This document shows, piece after piece, positions 38,890 to 51,200 of a stretch of DNA of 64,000 nt. Below the pieces are notes generated by a model. It was not told where the DNA came from. It was given only the letters and a program-made list of their open reading frames with translations, and searched no databases. Origin of the DNA: Struthio camelus (taxonomy: Eukaryota > Chordata > Aves > Struthioniformes > Struthionidae); assembly GCF_040807025.1 (NCBI RefSeq), contig NC_090945.1, forward strand, positions 75,341,088 through 75,405,087, given 5' to 3'. A program made the translations under genes and the position numbers. Every line of letters begins with the position of its first letter. Position 1 is the stretch's first letter.

Positions 38890-39172
38890 TATAGACACTT
38901 TGCAAAGCAATGATCTTAATGAATCCTAATTTTTTATATTTAACTGAGTAAATATGAACATTGTGCAGATGTGTTGCTTTTGCTCTTGTCACTATTATGT
39001 CAACAGTCCTTGAGATCAAGTTGGACTTGATATCAAAGTTATTCTAAAACTTGGCACCTCTATATGAAAATCTCTTTCATTTTCCATGTTTGACAGATGG
39101 TCTCATTTCCTCCTGATGTTTGAAATATGGTATCCATCTCAGTGTTATCCGGCCTCTTACAAATTGTTTCAT

Positions 39173-39292
39173 TTACAATCTTGACCTCAGCCTGCCTGTA
39201 ACAGGTTTATTAATACAAAATTCTGCCCACCATGAAGGTCTGTTCAGAGCTTTGCTGCCTTGAAGGATCTCGGCCCACATATTTTTGTATAA
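39173..39292 (-). CDS. ACOX3: ACOX3 terminal exon with PTS1 (SRL) and stop
   Basis: This 120-nt exon encodes 39 residues and a TAA stop. It begins [20 protein letters not shown] and continues [19 protein letters not shown]. The WW-EF--NKP block matches the ACOX3 C-terminus. The last three residues, SRL, form a type-1 peroxisomal targeting signal; human ACOX3 ends SKL. The acceptor is cttaattttgcag. The exon is separated from the previous one by about 9.0 kb of repeat-rich intron. Confidence 0.93.
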   Translation of the reverse strand, partial: LYKNMWAEILQGSKALNRPSWWAEFCINKPVTGRLRSRL

Positions 39293-42200
39293 CTGCAAAA
39301 TTAAGAAAAAAAAAAGATTAATTTGTACAGAAAATAAAACCAGGAACATTTCTGCAGGTTTATATTATTCGATAAATATTTGGTTCAAATGGGATTGTGA
39401 CTGAATTTCTAGATAACAAATGTGGTAATTATGCACGAGCTAGAATAAATGCAAAGATAAAGGATAAAACTCCAAACTAGTGTAAACATCAGGTTACCTG
39501 TGTAAATCATTTAGACCATTCTTGGTATAAGAACAGTTACCTTTGTATTCTTGTTGTGATTATGTTGTTTTCAATTTGACATCAGTTGTATTATCAAAGG
39601 TAGAAATTTAGAGGCAAGGCTAAATTAAGCTAATCTTCATTCTGTCCACACTGAAAACTGTATCTGAAAGCACTCATGTACGTCAATACATTTCTGCCAA
39701 GTAACATAACTTCTCTCCCAGATATGAACTTTTTAGTCTGAGAATAAGAAATTCCTCTCTCACAAGCAGATTGTTAATTCATCAGCAATTTTATGAGGGA
39801 TAAACAGCATTACAGAAATATGAGGGAATGAAAGCAATATCTTCAGCAGTAAGTATGAGTATAGTATAATACAGTAAAAGAGCAGTCAGTGATGTAAAAT
39901 GGAAAGCCTTTCATCGACATCAAAAGAAGGCTTGGCATTAGATTTCTGTAATTATTTAAATAAATATTGAAATATATTCTTTGAATATATTTACCCCTCG
40001 ATTATTTGGGCTAGAGCTTACTGAGACTATTTAATCCATTCCAAGTTTGTTTTAATATTGTTGCACATTTTTTAAAATTAATCTGGAAATAAATGTAGTG
40101 AAAACTTTACATACTTAAGCTGAGATTGTCAGAGCTTCAGAGAATCACAGAATGGTTGAGGTTGGAAGGGACCTCTGGAGATCATCTAGTCCAACACCCC
40201 TGCTCAAGCAGGGTCCTCTAGAGCACATTGCACAGCATCGCCTCCAGGTGGGTTTTGAACATCTCCAGGGAAGGAGACACACAGCCTCTCTGGGCAGCCT
40301 GTGCCAGTGCTCTGTCACCCTCACAGGAAAGAAGTTTTTCCTCATGTTCAGATGGAACTTCCTGTGGTTCAGTTTGTGCCCATTGCCTCTTGTCCTGTCG
40401 CTGGGCACCACGGAGAAGAGACTGGCCTCATCCTCTTGACACCCCCCCTTCAGATACTTATACACGTTGATCAGATCCCCTCTCAGTCTTCTCTTCTCCA
40501 GGCTGAACAGGCCCAGCTCCCTCAGCCTTTCCTCGTAAGAGGAAAGGCTCCAGTCCCTTCATCATCTTTGTAGCCCTCCGCAGGACTCGCTTCAGCAGCT
40601 CCATGTCTCTCTTGTACTGGGGAGCCCAGCACTGGGCACAGTACTCCAGCTGAGGCCTCACCAGGGCGGAGCAGAGGGGCACGATCACCTCCCTCGACCT
40701 ACTGGCCACACTCTGCCTAATGCAGCCCAGGATCCCATTGGCCTTCTTGGCCACAAGGGCACACTGCTGCCTCATGCTCAACTTGTTGCCCACCAGCACT
40801 CCCAGGTCCTTCTCGGCAGAGCTGCTTTCCAGCAGGTCAGCCCCCAGCCTGTCCTGCTGCATGGGGGTTATTCCTGCCTAGGTGCAGGACCCTGAAGTTG
40901 CCTTTGTTGAACTTCAGGAGGTTCCTCTCCACCCACCTCTCCAGCCTGTCGAGGTCCCTCTGAACGGCAGCACAGCCTTCTGGTGTGTTAGCCACTCCCC
41001 CCAGTTTAGTATCATCAGCAAACTTGCTGAGGGTGCACTCTGTCCCTTCACCCAAGTCACTGATGAATATGTTGAACAAGACTAGACCCAGTATTGACCC
41101 CTGGGGGACACTGCTAGGTGCAGGCCTCCAACTTCCATGGAGAAATCATGCCCAGACTATTAAAGTTTATTTTAAATAGAATCTGAACTTTTGTTCAGTG
41201 CTTAAAGCTGCCTATTACACATTTGGAAACTTTTCTCCTGCTCCAGCTAAGGATCTCTGACTCTAGGCCCAAGCCACCCCACTGCAACACAACATGGATT
41301 ATCCTGAATTAAATTCATATGCCTGTTTTGCTTTTAAAATCTATTCTACATCACATCATAATTTGTACTAAAATGTTTGCACTGTTTTCCTTTCTCCTCT
41401 ACATTTCCTTTCCTTTCATATGAAACACAAACTGTCTATAACTCATTCATGAATAAGACGTGTGAAATGGAGAGGAAAGTATGAGACTTAAAATAATCAT
41501 AGAATTACAGCTATGAGAAAGGTAATGAAAAATTCTGATTGATACAAATATTTAACATATATGTAATTAGAAAGAAAGAAAGGTATCCAAATGTAAGTTT
41601 TAATGCTGCATTATTTGATAAGCTGCACAGATAGGAACAAACAGAGAAATAAATACAGGCATTCAGGAGACAGGGGGCTTTATCAAACAGTTTCTTTGAG
41701 TGAGTGACTGGTAGCCTTTTTCAAATTTCAGCTGCAGGTATTTACACAAGTTGAAAAGCGTGGACTAAAAGGTAGTTTGCAAAACTTGCCTGAATCCTAC
41801 AGAACATGGATTGGATATCACTGCTTGAAATTACTTTCTCGATATGTGTTTAAATATGACTCTTAATATTTTTACAAGAAACTTAGGAAGTACTTAGAAG
41901 GTAAGGAAGTCAGCAATGTTTAGATTCCTATCCACATAACACTCACATTATTCAAGGTCTGTATAGCTATAGGTGAAGTTGGTTGTCTGATGTTTTCAAA
42001 AGTCTTAAAATGCAGTGCTGCTCAACTGAAAATAGACAGTTGCTAGAAGAGCTAGCATCACTCTTCTATCACAAGGGATTTTCTAAATAAAGGAAATTCT
42101 GTAAGAAAATTAAGCTGTATAGATTTCAGTGATGTATTTGGAAGTCCATCAGTTCTAAAATCCTAACATTAATGAATTAAATAAGTCTCCATGGCTAGTA

Positions 42201-45200
42201 TATTTGTATGAGAAATCAACCTAAATCTTTCGTTACAATTCACAAAGTAAAAGGGGCTAGCCAAATCCATTACATGACAGCTTTATCAGCTGCTGATATG
42301 TATCTCCAGCTGATTGCTAGAAAGTATTCTAGGAAAGGATCGCTGTATACATGCCCTGTATCTTATATTTTTGCCCCTAGCATCCACTCATAGTTCCTGT
42401 TAGAAACAGAATAAGGGGTGAAAAAGGGCTGTGGCCAATACAGGTGTTCTTACAGATAGTGTTCCTTCTCCCCGAATTCCCTCTGAAGCTTCATTCTCCA
42501 AGGCCTCTTTCGTTAATTTAATCCTGAAAAACCCTATAGAAAGGGAAACAAAGTTCCCAGTGATGATTATGGTCCTCTTGTTGAGATGGCTTAAAATGTA
42601 GTGCTAGCCCTTCCGTCTTCATCTGTAGATACTGTGTTCGCAAAGTAATCATTTTGTTAGGTCAGTGTCTCTTTAGAAACAACTGTGCTGCTTTCTGTAT
42701 TGCCTGATCACCATAGAAACAATGGACAATTTTAGACAGCAAGACGCAGATACCACAGTATTGAGTACACTTGACTCAGCAGTCCTGTCAAACTTCCTGG
42801 CAGTCTCCCCGGGCTCTAGCGATTCGCTACAGGGTCTGTCCACACTAAACAAAACTGCCGTACTGCTAGTCTCTACATAATAGCTATCCCACAGTTTGGC
42901 CCTGCTGACTAGAGTTGGTCAGTAAGCAGGAATTTTGGTTCGTTGAGGCTTTAGAGTGAAATACAGCCCTTAAAACATATCAAGAGAACAAAAGCCGAGA
43001 GGAACAATGACCTAGAATAGCCAAATCCATGGTGCACCCACATCCTGAATCCTGCATGTATGTCTGGTTATGGCACCTTGGAAAGGATATGGCAGAACTA
43101 GGAAGGATACAAAAAGGGACAACAAGGCTTATCAGAAGAATGAAAAGGCCCCCACAGATATTGAATGGATACAGACTGAGAACAGAAAGTACTTTTTCAC
43201 AGTATTCATACTTAAATTGCGGGACATGCTGTCACAAGGTTTCACAGAAGCCAAAAGGTGGATTCAAAACAGATGAGAAAACTTAATGGAACAGATAACA
43301 TTGGTGGCTATTAAAAAGGATGATAGAAATACAACCTATGGCTTGAGAAACCTCTTCAACAACCGTCAAAAGCTGAGAAACTACGGGAAGAATATGTCTA
43401 TATATCATCTGTTTTGTACAATGGTTTGCTTCTGCTATTAGCTATTGTCAGTAACAGAGTATTAAGTGAACTGGATCCAGTGTGGCCATTCTCATGCTCT
43501 TGATACAATTCTTGCTTTGTGTGATTTAGACTACACAAACGAATGCCTCTGAATCTTAACAGGGGTGAATTACATATTTATTAAAGCAAGGAGAAGCACT
43601 GACAAAACAGAATCTTTCCAATCTATATTAAGATCCCTTGGGTTTCTCTCTTCAGTTTTGGACCAGAATTTTCAAGTAGAACCTGGGACACCTTACTGGG
43701 AAATGTGTCATCAAACCAACGTGATTTACGTACAGAGCTTGTATTTCATTGCGTAAGTGATATGACCTTTGAAAGGGAAGGTAGGGGACTCCTTGCATCT
43801 TTATGGTTAACAGAGGTGTTCCCAGAGTAAGTCCAGGATTAAATTAGCATGTACAGAGTAATGCTGTACTTTCACTACTACTTAGTAGTAGACCCAAACT
43901 ACTATATACTGCCTGATTCAATTACAATTGGAAGATATTTCACGACAGGAGATCCTGAGATGGTCAACGCAGAAGAGAGGTACGAGAGTTAAGGACGGGA
44001 TGCTGGCTTCTGTGATGCTATCATTAATAAAGTAAATAAAGCCAGAGTTTCTTAAAGTCTTTTTCATCATTTCATTTGTGATAATTGGTAAATACATTCT
44101 ACAGTCCTAACAATCCTTACCCTTGGAGCTCAGGCTTCCTAGGTTGTGAAATATGTATGATGACATGTGCTTACATCAAAGGGTTTCTAGGAGCTTTGAT
44201 TAACAGGATTTTTAAATACTTTGGGATTGCTAGATGAAAGGTAATGTGCAAGTACCTTTCAATGCTAAGTGAGAAGCTTTGGCTACACAATTGCAAAGTG
44301 TTATGAACACACTGGGTGGATGGGATGATTTGAGTGTAATACTAGCTATTACAGAGTTTCCAGTCAAAGAGATTTGCCAGACTCAACTGATCTACTAGCA
44401 GAACGACAGCAAACTTGAGCATCAACTTCCTCTGTCCTCCTATATATGTAAAAAAATTCCAAACAGAGCTAATTTTGATGTGGAAACCTGCTGGCTCTAA
44501 TTTACCTTACAACACGTGACACGTTGCTGGATGTTTGACATGTTGCTGTTGAAAACGTATCAATTTGGTTTTGTCTTGGAAAACACAGGCATCTTTGAAT
44601 ATTTAAGAGATCACTTTCGAACACAACCAAATAATTAAAACGATAGGTCTAACACTACGTGCTCTTTGCTACAGGCTAAAAACCAAGGAGGCATGCTAAG
44701 TCACCATGCTGAGGTGCAACTCTACCCTATACATTTCTCTGTTCTGTCACTGTCAAGCTCAATTACTCCAACCCAAATTAAAAATGAAATTATCTACTCA
44801 TAATTGAAGTTCTTCGAAATTATGCATAGTCCACCGTAGACATACATGTACCTCTAATATTCTCACATATACTTTGCTTTCCTCCATTTGTATGCAAACA
44901 GCATGAATATAATCTGCCTTTCCCCAAGGCAAGAGTACAAAAAGCAAAGTGTACATGCTGCTCCTCAATTTTCTTTCACTTGTGGAATCGCAGAGATTCT
45001 CTGAGGAAGATAGGAAAGAGGCTGGAATGATAAAAGTGCATTTTATCAAAGCGTCTCCAAGACCTCTTTGTTGGAAAGTTTTCATTGTACTTCGAGCGAC
45101 TGTCCTTATGCACGTTCCATTCTGGATGATTCCAAAGTAATGCCTGCTCCACTTGGAGGTAGGTTTCAAAGTCATAAATGAACAATGCCTAGAGAATAAC

Positions 45201-48200
45201 TTTATTCAATGCAACCTCTATTCCAGAAGCCTCTACAATGACAGCTTGGGAAAGATCTGGTTGGATGTCCACAGAGCTGTTTTGCAAACACCTGGAATAG
45301 TCATGTTCCAAAGCATTATTAGATGTGTGAATGAATGAACGCTGATTCTTGATGCATTTACAGGTCTCTTTGACGCTATCCAAGATGTAGGCAGACTGTC
45401 TTTGGGCATTTATGTGCATTTTGATCTTCTGAAAGTGAAAATAAATAGCCAAACAGCTTTCCAAAAAGACAGCCCTGGGTGGGCCAAAGGATGCAGTACT
45501 CCTTCAGCTCAATCATATGAGGAGATGCTTTAGACTGAAAACAGAGATGCTTTGGGGAGACAACTCTGACGATTAAATTGAAATTCCACAAGTTTGAACT
45601 CACCATGAATAGTTTGATTTCCTCTATTAGCTTCTTAGCAATAGCAGGTGAGAAATTTTTCCACGGATAGATGAAACAAGTCTATTGCCATTAGTTCATA
45701 TGCCAAAAAGGACTAGATTTAGGTCCTACTTTGGAAATTCTCCCTCACATCAGAGAGAATATTTTCGACAAGTTATGATGGATGCTACTTTTCTACTTGT
45801 GTGTTTGCAGCTACATGTTAAGTTCCTTTAAAAAGTGAGTAACTGACTAAGATGAGACCTCCTGGAAGATGATGGGAAATATTTATCTCTCTCAGGAAGG
45901 AAATGAACTTGCTTACGCAGAGAAAGTTTGAAAAGCTCAAGATATGGCAGGCAAGGACATCTCATAATTTGGCTGACGGTCCACATATCATGTGGAGAGC
46001 GAAAATTATTTAAACACAAAGATTTTAGATGTTCTGAAGTTTCATGCCTGCTACCATGAATTAGGATTGTTTTTACCATGAAGGTGTCATAACAGTGCAG
46101 CAGTACATACTCGGAAGTTCAAAATATAAATTAGTTGGAGGAGTCCTGTGGACTTTACTCTGTAACTCTGGCATCATTTTTGACGTCGGTTTTTTTCAGC
46201 AGGTACGTATGCATTCAACTAAGTCATAAGATCAGGTTCATAGATTTACCTAAGAATAAAACTTAGAAACTGGCACCTCAATCTTCCTGAGCACGAGAAG
46301 TTAAAATTTGTAAAGAGAACTCTCCTTAGAATTCAATGTTCTCCTGAACAGTAAAGACGATCACAAGAAATAACGGTATTACAGGGACATATCTCGATGC
46401 CAAGCGATCTACTGAAAGACAATGGCTGAAGAGAATTTTGGCCTTTGCATAGGTCAATGGAATCATGGAGCTTATTGAAAAATGACAGATAATAGAAAAA
46501 AACAAACAAAAAGGAAAAACTACATACTAAAATTGTTCCGGAACTAAAGGAAGTGAGATTTTTAAAACACTGTAAACCAAGCATACTGTTTGAAACAAAC
46601 TGCAGCAGCTCAGTCTCAAGACAACATGATGTAGGGAAACAAATGAAGATGAGGAACAGGAAATTTGCTCTTTATGCCCTTGATGCATATTCACTGTATA
46701 AATAATACAAGGATAAAAGGGCTCTTACAGACCTTTATTCCTGAGGTATAAACATAGCAATAGTTGAATGTACATATTAACAAACACTGGAAATAGATTC
46801 TATTTTCTTTATTCTTAAATATGTAGTTTTTCTAGTTATAAATGTTTTTTAGAAGAGTCTCAAGATATTATATCTACACATACAGACAGGTACTTCCTCA
46901 AAGTCTTTTGCCTTGCACTGGCCTGAGAAAAAAACTGACACACATAAATTCCTTAATTACTTGCACAAGATGAGGACAGACCATATCTAGAGATAAATGT
47001 CATATAGCAGTGCTTCCACAACTTACTGCAAAATGTTACTGCCCATGCACTGCTAAAACAGACATTGCTCCAAGAGTGTGAAAGAAAAAAAGATAACATC
47101 CTCAGATATTTCAGAGTTATCCTGATGTCCTCCTCTCAGGACTAGAGCTTTTCTACGCTTTCCAGTTAGGAATCAGGATGCCAGCTGACTCCCTTCCAGC
47201 ACCTACACCTTACTGTTATTCTGAAGAGACCCAGCTTCTCTCCTGCTCCCTAAGGAGCTCACATGCCTCAAAAATCTCGAGGAGACTGTCTCCTCGAGAT
47301 GGTGCTAAGATCTGCACTCAGATATTCAAGTCCTCTTAGTTTCCTAAGTTGGAAGCTTAAAGAGCCAGGGCTACATTTGAAAATCCTGGTTTCTTTTAAA
47401 AAGAACTTGACTGGGGATTAATGTTTGTGATGTATCTCTCAATAAATGCTATTATTATTATTATCATCATCATTATTTGGCTTTGTGTGTGTATAAATTA
47501 TATTGCAAGCCACGAATCATCAATCCATGACAAGATGCCCTCTGTCATATCCTAGAATCCCCCCTGGATAAACAAAATTCTCTCATAGTCGTGCATTTCT
47601 GATATTATTATTTTTAATTGAAACAAGTTTTAAATTTTTCTTTCTCTTATTAATAGTAATATTGTAATAATCTAATGTAATATCTAATCTAGGACATTAG
47701 TCATAATGTAACTAGGATTTAGCGCAACAACAATAGGCAACACAGAAACAGAGACATGAGGATTCTTTGTCCTTAAATCAATGGGAATTTTGCCAGTGAT
47801 TTTACAGAGTCAGAAGTTCACCATAAAAGTAATAATAGCCACCAAATTAGACTTTGATAGGATAGAGGTCCATATACAGCTTTGCAGGCCTGTGATGACA
47901 TCCATCAAGAAATCTAACACAACGAAATTGGGAATAAGAAGGGCTAGAAAAGATGGAAGCTCTCCAAGGTATTAAGCTACCTACTAAAGAGAGATTACTC
48001 CCTAAGGAATCTTAGGAGATGGTATAATTATTTTTTTCAGTTCAGCAGAACAGGTGCCTACAAGAGCAATTAAGAGTAATACTGCATGACTTTCTCACTG
48101 AAGCATATCTCCAGCAAATGTAAACTGTCATTGCTCTGCTGACATCAATTTAACTATGGTATTTTGCACTGAAAGAGGGTCTTTCCTTTCTTTCCTAGCT

Positions 48201-51200
48201 GTAAAGTGTCTTGAATATGTTATGGCCATTTACAAAAACAAACCCTTTCAAGATGATTAGATTTATAAATACTAAAACAGGTTTTAATACCTCTCCGTTA
48301 GCTTTGCCAATGGGAGAGTTGAGAATGAAGTCAGGAGGAGCAAAGACATCAACCAAGGCAACGGCATCATCTTTCAACTGTTTAGAAACAAAAGACATAC
48401 ATTTGGCAACTTTTGTAGGTGTCTATGGCTATCTGTGAACTCGAGAGCAGTATTAAATTACTTCCGTATATTACCAGCCACTGGTAACTTAACAGAAAAC
48501 AACTGTAAGCAGACTAGGTTTATTTTGCCTTTTTTTTTTTCTCCCAAGATAATTACCAAAAAGAGATTGTATTTTAAATGCTTTCTTTTGTTACTTAGGA
48601 GTTTTAAGACACATTTTAACTAAGATGGCACTGTTCATGACATAAAAACACAGATTTAAGAATGTGAAAAGCATAACTTCTAGATTCTTATTTGAAAACG
48701 TATCTTACCTGGGAAAAATATGAGCCAGTTTGAAAAGCTTTTGTGTTGAGAAAAAAAACCATGAACTAACAATATAATTAAATACATAGAACTGGAGTAG
48801 AGATCTCAAGTATTTGGCTAGTTTTCCAGTAAAAATTGCAAGGCCACAAACGAAAGAGCATCATTTTGTAGAAATATATTGTTTTCCAGTTTTTGGCAAA
48901 AAAACTAGGACTATTTTCAGGGTCAATGGGTTATTAGCCTTCTCTTTATATCAAGTTATTTAGAAACAATCAATATAACATTCTGCTAATTTACCCCTTG
49001 AAGTACAGAATAACTGACATGTCTCTTTTTTTAGTACTCAAATATTATATCATTATTCTATCACAACAAACAATATTGATGGCTTACCCTGTAGCAAAGC
49101 TCCAGAATAGCATTCTGAATAAATCTACCAGCTTGTTCGCCTGAAACATAGCCACCTGCAAATACATTTACAATAAAATGATACAAAGAAACTTAAATCA
49201 TTTAAAGTTATACTGTTACAAAGGAGTTTATCAGTTCAGTACACAAGAGACTAAATGCTCTTGCACTGACTAGCTTTCATTAATGAGCTGACTGCAAACC
49301 CCTTAGTCTAAGACTTTTGGAACCTTCTGCATGAATAAACCACATTACAGCATCTGGCTGTATATTTCCTGTCCTCTCCCGCAAGGGCTGGAGCACACCA
49401 AAGCTTGTGAGCACTCCATCCTCTGTGAGCTAGGAGTGAATCTTCTGGGTTAATGTATAGCTTTATACTTCCAAATCCCTGCTCCTGAAAATTCTGCCCA
49501 GAATGACTATTTTACATTACACAGGCAATAACAAAATGCTCTAATGTAAATCCTAATTAGGATTCTCTCCTCCTGCCAAGAGACAACGTGGGAAAAAAAA
49601 AAACCCTAATTCTGAAATTAGGACTTTTATAAAGTGACATGCATAATCCATATAAGGAGCTGATCTCACCTTGGTAGAGCACCGCCAGATGTTTACTTAA
49701 AGACCAGAGGCCATACAGAGCACTGAGGTTCTTAAGCACAGGCTGCAGAGTAGATGGTACGTTGGGATCATGAGTGTAGTCATGATATCTTTGTAAGACT
49801 GTTAGTTCAATGAAAGCAATGGCTAATGATCGACAGTAGTACACCTTAGGAAACAGAAAAGAAGGATACTGAGTAACAAAATACAAGGAATGAATATCCA
49901 GCTGGTTCAAAATGGTATTGCTCAAGTGAAGCTGGTGGAGATGTGTCCATTTACATTGGCTGATAACATAGGTTAAGATTCAAAGAAAGTCTAACAAGAA
50001 ACTACGAGGAAATTTTAACAAGAAACTACGAGGAAATTTTCTACAATGTCCTTGCAAAGGTTAGTCAAAAAATGCCTCATGCAAGTAGAAGAAAGATCCT
50101 TATTTTCCACATAGTCCAGTTTGGGTAGTCACACCAGTCCTAAGAGAGGACAGATTCAATGTTTAAAACCTAAGCGGTGCAATTTGGCAGCACCTTGCAC
50201 CCATACTGCGTGGGTTCAAGTAGCTACATCGCAGAGGAGTCCATGGAAATTCAGGTCTGATGACCTTAGGATGATCAATAACCCATACAACTCTAAGGTG
50301 ACAAAAGTAGGTTTAGATTTCAATTAATATATAGAATTTTATAAAGGGAATAACATTTTCAGAGGTTCAGTAATCTACTGAAAACTTAGCACAGTCCATT
50401 CAATTAATAAAAAAATTAAATCTGATCATGTAAGCGTGACTCGATTAAATACAATGGCCTGCAATATGCTTTGAAAGAACTACCCAGCTAGTCTTTGCCA
50501 ACTATCTGATCAGAAAGGTAAAAGTCACCACTTACTGTTAACCCAGAGTACAAAATCTTAAATAGTTGTACTGGCACAGGAAGACTTGTCTACCTTGACA
50601 TGTTTCACCTTTGTTGTATCGTGGCATATGTCATACGATGAAATAGGCTGCTAGGTGAAGACACTCTAGTGGATGAATAAGAGGGGAATATGAAACTCTT
50701 TCTTTTGTGGCTGATTTGTTGCACTACTGTAAACCTGTATTTGCTTTTAACTCATTTGTTTAGTTTGTGCCATTTAGAGTTAGTTAATTAGTTTTCCTTT
50801 TTTTTTTTTCTAACTTGCATCATCCTTGCATTTAAATCAATTGTGGGATTTAAGAAAGGCATATTGCAAAGATCACTGTCTCTCTCTGTATATAACTGTT
50901 CAGTGGCATACTTGATAGCAAGCTTATACGTAAGTATGAACTGGAAAATCCACATCTATTCTCTACAGGCTTAGGAAAGACTTCTTCCCTTACTAGATGG
51001 ACTTGTTTAAATCAGAATATTGAAATGAGTGTCAGTTCTCTAGTCATAATGAAATAGGTTTCAATATCCCAAATGAAGCATTAAGAATTATTTCTTTATT
51101 CTTCTGCCCTTCTTCCTTCTTCATCTTTGCTTGCACTTCTCTGTTGTTTTAATCAAGTTTCTGGCTGAAGACAAATAGACACTCCTCACTACTGAGGTTT

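Larger units (their letters stand above)
36531..39172. other. Sequence downstream of ACOX3, including its 3' UTR
   Basis: The minus-strand 3' UTR must begin at 39172. Possible AATAAA signals lie at 38884, 38749 and 38395. Beyond them the sequence is AT-rich, with a 102-codon minus-strand frame (36840-37148) that I cannot assign. Confidence 0.5.
46119..48290. other. ACOX3: ACOX3 last intron, 5' part
   Basis: Holds the palindrome at 47274 and the ATT microsatellite at 47451. An 83-codon minus-strand frame (46333-46584), and an acceptor-like tttttctcag followed by 13 open codons and GTATGT near 46915, could belong to the exon-like cluster at 45189-46118, but the support is weak. Confidence 0.4.

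Noticed and set aside
1-39000. Other usual vertebrate neighbours downstream of ACOX3 (HTRA3, SH3TC1)
   Set aside because: I looked for coding blocks of the next genes known from mammalian synteny and recognised none. They presumably lie outside the window.
41490-41515. AATCATAGAATT as an antisense CR1 end
   Set aside because: No CR1 body follows in either direction.
47860-47900. [10 protein letters not shown] on the minus strand as the terminal ACOX3 exon
   Set aside because: Only the first residues resemble LYKNLW and a stop follows at once. The full-length terminal exon was found at 39173-39292.
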